Shown here in pieces: positions 59,950 through 64,000 of a stretch of 64,000 nt of DNA (the stretch's first letter is position 1; each line of letters starts with the position of its first letter). A program made the translations under genes and the position numbers. This DNA comes from Nesterenkonia ebinurensis (GTDB taxonomy: Bacteria; Actinomycetota; Actinomycetes; Actinomycetales; Micrococcaceae): NCBI RefSeq assembly GCF_008711175.1, contig NZ_VWNF01000045.1, forward strand, positions 248,001 through 312,000. Direction: 5' to 3'. The notes below the pieces were generated by a model that searched no databases, was not told where the DNA came from, and saw only the letters and a program-made list of their open reading frames with translations.

Positions 59950-60963
59950 ATGCCTGATCTGCCTGCCGGAGCTGTGGCGATGATCGCCGCTGAGACGCTC
60001 AACCCCGCCCTGATCCGTTCCCTCACCGCTGAGTTCGAACGCCGCGGCCACATGCACGCCGCCCAGTCCGCCGAGTTCAGCACCGGCAGCGGTACTGTGC
60101 AGGCTGCCCGGTGGGCGGTCTCCATGGCGGACTATGACGATCCCTCCGGAAGTGACTGGCTGGGCTCCCTGCTGGAGACTGCCGCAGACCAGCTCGACGC
60201 CGCCACCGTCACCACCACTGTGGTGCCCGCCGCCCAGCGGCCTCCTTTAGGCGTGGACGCCGGGGCCACTGCACCCGGCCGAGAGCCGAGCGGGGTTTGC
60301 CCGCCGGCGGGACCGACGCCTCCCGCGATGCTCGTGATGGATGTGGACTCCACCCTCATCGACCAAGAGGTCATCGACCTACTCGCCGCCCATGCCGGGC
60401 GCCAGGCGGAGGTGGCTGAGGTCACCGAGCGGGCCATGCGCGGTGAGCTGGACTTCACCGAGAGCCTGCACGCCCGGGTGGCCACCCTGGGCGGGCTTCC
60501 GGAGTCGGTGCTCCAAGAGACCTTCCAGAAAGTGACCCCGACCTCAGGCGCCCGGGAGCTGATCAGCGCCTGGCGGCGTCGTTCCTGGCCGGTGTATGCG
60601 GTCTCCGGGGGGTTCGTGCAGATTCTGGCTCCGCTGGCCGCCGAGCTGGGTCTGACCGGCTTCCAGGCCAATACCCTTGAGCTGGCCGAGGGTCAGCTCA
60701 CCGGGCGGGTCACCTCAGATGTGGTGGACCGCTCAGTCAAGCAACAGCGACTGCTGGAATGGGCTCAGCAGCACAGCGTCCCTGTTCAGAATGTGGTCGC
60801 GGTAGGCGATGGGGCCAATGACCTGGATATGGTGAGAACAGCCGGTATGGGAGTGGCGTTCTGCGCCAAGCCGGCCCTGGCCGAGCAGGCGGATCTGGTC
60901 ATCAGGCACCGCAGTATGGAACTGATCAGCTACGCGCTCGGCTTAGCGCCGGACCAGGACTAA
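59950..60963 (+). CDS. serB: Phosphoserine phosphatase
   Basis: Final enzyme of serine synthesis. The catalytic HAD domain begins at residue 127: motif I VMDVDSTLIDQEVIDLLAAH (Asp131 nucleophile), motif II YAVSGGFVQIL, and motif IV VVAVGDGANDLDMVRTAGMG. About 125 residues precede it, partly ACT-like (LIRSLTAEFERRG) but with a proline/glycine-rich linker, so amino-acid feedback sensing may be reduced. The ATG at 59950 was chosen over the upstream open frame, which overlaps the divergent ABC gene. Serine feeds CysE at the left of the window. Confidence 0.92.
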   Translation: MPDLPAGAVAMIAAETLNPALIRSLTAEFERRGHMHAAQSAEFSTGSGTVQAARWAVSMADYDDPSGSDWLGSLLETAADQLDAATVTTTVVPAAQRPPLGVDAGATAPGREPSGVCPPAGPTPPAMLVMDVDSTLIDQEVIDLLAAHAGRQAEVAEVTERAMRGELDFTESLHARVATLGGLPESVLQETFQKVTPTSGARELISAWRRRSWPVYAVSGGFVQILAPLAAELGLTGFQANTLELAEGQLTGRVTSDVVDRSVKQQRLLEWAQQHSVPVQNVVAVGDGANDLDMVRTAGMGVAFCAKPALAEQADLVIRHRSMELISYALGLAPDQD

Positions 60964-60978
60964 ATCAGCGGCAGCCGG

Positions 60979-60984
60979 TAGGGT
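60979..60984 (+). promoter_or_regulatory. -10 TAGGGT of tkt-tal operon
   Basis: Leaves a leader of about 80 bases before the tkt GTG, with small potential stems (GGGTGTGCCTCCACCC) but no recognised riboswitch. Confidence 0.35.
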
Positions 60985-61071
60985 GGTGAGGGAGCTCACG
61001 GCACAAGGGTGTGCCTCCACCCCTGAGAGCCACTGCATATATGTCGAACACCACTTTGGAGGACATTCACC

Positions 61072-63180
61072 GTGACCGAAATCTTCACCGACCTCGACAA
61101 GAAGGCCGTGGACACCCTGCGGGTGCTGGCCGCAGACGCCGTCGAGAAAGTCGGATCCGGCCACCCCGGCACCGCGATGAGCCTGGCCCCGGCCGCCTAC
61201 CTGCTGTTCCAGAAGGTCATGCGCCATGATCCCGCCGACCCAGAGTGGATCGGCCGTGACCGGTTCATCCTCTCCCCAGGTCACACCTCCCTGACCCTCT
61301 ACCTGCAGCTGTACTTCTCCGGCTACGGGGTGGAGCTGGAGGATATTGAGGCGCTGCGCACCTGGGGCTCCAAGACCCCCGGCCACCCCGAGTACGGACA
61401 CACCGACGGCGTGGAGATCACCACCGGGCCGCTGGGCCAGGGCCTGGCCTCCTCGGTGGGCTTCGCCTATGGGCAGCGCCGGCTGCGCGGGCTGCTGGAC
61501 CCCGAGACGGCCCCGGGAGAATCACCCTTTGACCACCACGTGTGGGTGATCGCCTCTGACGGCGACCTGCAGGAGGGCGTGACCTCCGAGGCCTCTTCGC
61601 TGGCCGGGCACCAGGGCCTGGGCAACCTCAACGTGATCTGGGACGACAATAAGATCTCCATCGAGGACGACACAGACATCGCCTTCACCGAGGATGTGCT
61701 GGCCCGCTACGAGTCCTACGGCTGGCACGTGCAGCGAGTGGACTGGCTGAAGACCGGCAACTACGCGGAGGATGTGGCCGAACTCGCCCGCGCCCTGGCT
61801 GCGGCCAAGGCCGAGACCACCAGGCCCAGCCTGATCGACCTGCGCACCATCATCGGCTGGCCCGCTCCGGCTAAGCAGAACACCGGCGGCATCCACGGTT
61901 CCAAGCTGGGTGCTGAGGAACTGGCCGCCACCAAGGAGATACTCGGCTTCGACCCGCAGGCGCACTTCAACGTGGCTGATGAGGTCATCGCCCATGCCCG
62001 TGAGGTCAAGGCCCGCGGTGCGCAGGCCCGCGCCGAGTGGGAGAAGTCCTACCAGGGGTGGCGAAAGGACAACGACGCCGCCGCCCAACTTTTGGACCGC
62101 CTGCTCGAAGGTGCTCTGCCGGCCGACTGGGAGGAGTCCCTGCCTGAGTTCCCCGCCGGGGAGGCTGTGGCTACCCGCGCTGCCTCCGGCAAGGTGATCA
62201 ATGCGGTGGCCCCGGTGCTGCCAGAGCTGTGGGGCGGCTCCGCCGACCTGGCCGGGTCCAACAACACACTGATCGCCGGTGAGGACTCCTTCGCCCCGGA
62301 GGGTCGGTCCACCAAGAAGTTCCCGGCCAACTCCTACGGGCGCAACCTGCACTTCGGCATCCGTGAGCACGCCGCTGCTGCGATCACCAACGGGATCCAG
62401 CTCTCCGTGCCGCTGCGCACCTACAACGGCACCTTTCTCATCTTCTCCGACTACCAGCGCCCGGCCGTCCGGCTGGCCGCGCTGATGGGCATAGGCTCCA
62501 TCTTCGTCTGGACTCACGACTCCATCGGTCTGGGTGAAGACGGCCCCACCCACCAGCCGGTGGAGCAGCTGGCCAGCCTGCGCGCTATCCCCGGACTGGA
62601 TGTGACCCGTCCGGCCGACGCCAATGAGGTAGCTGTGGTCTGGCGCGAGGTGCTCAAGCGCACCAAGAAGCCGGCCGGGATCGCCCTGACCCGTCAGGGC
62701 GTGCCGACCTTTGCCCGCGGCACGGGCGAGGCCACGGCAGAGGAGTTCGGCTCAGTGGAGGGAGCTGTCAAGGGCGCCTATGTGCTGGCAGAAGCGGTGG
62801 CCGACGGCGTCGTGGTCAATCCTGATGTGATCCTCATCGGCACCGGCTCCGAGGTGCAGCTGGCCGTACAGGCCCGTGAGACCCTGGCGGAGCAGGGTGT
62901 GGCCGCTCGGGTGGTCTCTGCGCCCTGCCTGGAGTGGTTCGCCGAACAGGACCAGACCTACCGCGAGCATGTGCTGCCCCCCGCTGTGAAAGCCCGGGTA
63001 GCGGTGGAGGCCGCCCACCCTCAGTCCTGGCACCAGTACGTAGGCGATGCCGGCCGGATCGTGGGACTGGACCATTTCGGCGGATCAGCCGACTACAAGG
63101 TGCTCTACGAACAGTTCGGCATCACAGCTGAGGCTGTCACCGCCGCCGCGCAGGAATCCATTGCTGCAGCCTCCAGCTGA
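61072..63180 (+). CDS. tkt: Transketolase
   Basis: A thiamine-diphosphate enzyme moving two-carbon units between sugar phosphates in the non-oxidative pentose phosphate pathway. The 702-residue protein has [40 protein letters not shown], the TPP motif [18 protein letters not shown], and the pyrimidine-domain [18 protein letters not shown]. The GTG start has GGAGGA upstream (TTGGAGGACATTCACC). It lies 32 bases upstream of tal, the usual actinobacterial order. Confidence 0.96.
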   Translation: MTEIFTDLDKKAVDTLRVLAADAVEKVGSGHPGTAMSLAPAAYLLFQKVMRHDPADPEWIGRDRFILSPGHTSLTLYLQLYFSGYGVELEDIEALRTWGSKTPGHPEYGHTDGVEITTGPLGQGLASSVGFAYGQRRLRGLLDPETAPGESPFDHHVWVIASDGDLQEGVTSEASSLAGHQGLGNLNVIWDDNKISIEDDTDIAFTEDVLARYESYGWHVQRVDWLKTGNYAEDVAELARALAAAKAETTRPSLIDLRTIIGWPAPAKQNTGGIHGSKLGAEELAATKEILGFDPQAHFNVADEVIAHAREVKARGAQARAEWEKSYQGWRKDNDAAAQLLDRLLEGALPADWEESLPEFPAGEAVATRAASGKVINAVAPVLPELWGGSADLAGSNNTLIAGEDSFAPEGRSTKKFPANSYGRNLHFGIREHAAAAITNGIQLSVPLRTYNGTFLIFSDYQRPAVRLAALMGIGSIFVWTHDSIGLGEDGPTHQPVEQLASLRAIPGLDVTRPADANEVAVVWREVLKRTKKPAGIALTRQGVPTFARGTGEATAEEFGSVEGAVKGAYVLAEAVADGVVVNPDVILIGTGSEVQLAVQARETLAEQGVAARVVSAPCLEWFAEQDQTYREHVLPPAVKARVAVEAAHPQSWHQYVGDAGRIVGLDHFGGSADYKVLYEQFGITAEAVTAAAQESIAAASS

Positions 63181-63212
63181 GACCTCGAGATTTTACGACT
63201 ATAGGAGCAACG

Positions 63213-64000
63213 ATGACCGCCGAAACCACCACTACCGGCAACCCGAACACCAAGGCGCTCTCTGATGTGGGCGTCTCCATCTGGCTGGACGACCTCTCCC
63301 GGGAGCGACTTCATTCCGGGTCCCTGGCCAATCTCATTGAGTCCCACCACGTGGTGGGCGTGACCACCAACCCCACCATCTTCGAGTCCGCAGTGGGCTC
63401 CGGGGACTCCTACGAGGCCCAGCTGGCCGAGCTGGCTGCCAAGGGGGCCGACGCCGAGCAGGCAGTCTTCGAGATCACCACCAGCGATGTGCGCGAGGCC
63501 TGCGATGTCTTCGCCGGAGTCTACGCCGCCACTGACGGGGTGGACGGCAGGGTCTCCATCGAGGTGGACCCGCGGCTGGCCCGCAATGCCGATGCCACCA
63601 TCAAAGAGGCCAAACGCCTCTACGAGGCGGTGGACCGAGAAAACGTGATGATCAAGATCCCCGCCACCGTGGAGGGGATCGAGGCGATCGCCGCAGTGCT
63701 GGCTGAGGGCATCAGCGTCAACGTGACCCTGGTGTTCTCCCTGGAGCGCTACCGCGCGGTGATCAACGCATTCATGCTGGGCTTGGAGAAGGCGCATGCC
63801 GACGGGCTGGACATCTCCAAGATCCACTCCGTGGCCAGCTTCTTCGTCTCCCGAGTGGACACCGAGGTGGACAAGCGCCTGGAGCTGGCCGCAGAGGAGG
63901 GCAAGCCCAGCACCGAGAAGCTGAAGTCCAAGGCGGCCATCGCCAACGCCCGGCTGGCCCACCAGATCGCCGCCGAGTCCTTCAGCTCTGAGCGCTGGCT
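63213..64000 (+). CDS. tal: Transaldolase (partial)
   Basis: Moves a dihydroxyacetone unit between sugar phosphates. The first 262 codons are in the window; the end is cut by the right edge. Landmarks are [27 protein letters not shown], and the Schiff-base lysine in [12 protein letters not shown], followed by [16 protein letters not shown] and [16 protein letters not shown]. The ATG at 63213 has AGGAG six bases upstream. It is the second gene after tkt, so with gnd at 9185 much of the pentose phosphate pathway is in this window. Confidence 0.95.
   Translation, partial: MTAETTTTGNPNTKALSDVGVSIWLDDLSRERLHSGSLANLIESHHVVGVTTNPTIFESAVGSGDSYEAQLAELAAKGADAEQAVFEITTSDVREACDVFAGVYAATDGVDGRVSIEVDPRLARNADATIKEAKRLYEAVDRENVMIKIPATVEGIEAIAAVLAEGISVNVTLVFSLERYRAVINAFMLGLEKAHADGLDISKIHSVASFFVSRVDTEVDKRLELAAEEGKPSTEKLKSKAAIANARLAHQIAAESFSSERW

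Noticed and set aside
60985-61071. Riboswitch in the transketolase leader
   Set aside because: Short stems can be drawn, but no conserved core such as the thiamine-box CTGAGA was found with its partner helices; the CCTGAGAG near 61023 lacks the rest of the fold.

Overview
The window is high-GC DNA from an actinobacterium, most likely of the family Micrococcaceae (Nesterenkonia-like). The evidence is a mycothiol ligase (mshC), a Pup/PafA/Dop/ARC pupylation cluster, DUF3000 next to an HRDC-type ribonuclease D, an M1 aminopeptidase N, a 479-residue GapB-type GAPDH, and Tat genes beside a fused PafBC-like WYL regulator. No rRNA, CRISPR array, intact insertion sequence or phage module is visible. 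Genes lie densely on both strands, many joined by 4-base ATGA/GTGA overlaps.

Layout. 1-2872: two membrane proteins (DUF2079 and an MptB-like mannosyltransferase). 2899-7699: gap, RNase P RNA, yaaA, the cysK-cysE cysteine operon and msrA. 7771-12789: nif3, RNase H, gnd, ppk2 and zapE. 12841-19187: a glycerophosphodiesterase, an unknown membrane-anchored protein, an alpha/beta hydrolase, msrB, threonine aldolase, DUF3000 and rnd. 19188-22265: an AT-richer accessory island with a secreted small protein, a frameshifted lipoprotein containing a C11 tract, a diverged fragment of rnd, a polytopic histidine kinase with a short overlapping upstream ORF, and a NarL-type response regulator. 22365-32422: fatty-acid oxidation (fadB, thiolase, FabG4-type reductase, MaoC hydratase, acyl-CoA oxidase/dehydrogenase) around dxs; two promoter regions share a near-identical 12-bp operator. 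32533-38591: pepN divergent from an ATP-grasp/alpha-E/transglutaminase operon. 38569-49377: tatC, tatA, pafBC, two FKBP genes, pafA, pup, dop, arc and trmI, with no 20S proteasome genes in the cluster. 49374-54287: HAD phosphatase, PAC2, mshC, two small conserved proteins and an M20 peptidase. 54462-56625: a DUF222-HNH nuclease gene and a decayed tag fragment. 56626-64000: Lrp regulator, rhodanese, tRNA-Leu(GAG), rpmE2, TauE/SafE permease, an ABC ATPase, serB, tkt and tal (cut by the window edge).

The most pervasive signal is transcriptional. At least 21 start codons have a TANNNT -10 hexamer ending only 6-8 bases upstream and usually no Shine-Dalgarno sequence, so their mRNAs should be leaderless. 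Genes with real Shine-Dalgarno sites (fadA, the acyl-CoA oxidase, tkt, tal, cysK, rpmE2, arc, mshC) form a visibly different class. The most novel-looking locus is the 19.2-22.3 kb island, a possible extracellular sensing cassette. The most testable mechanistic points are the proteasome-less pupylation cluster and the shared fad operator.
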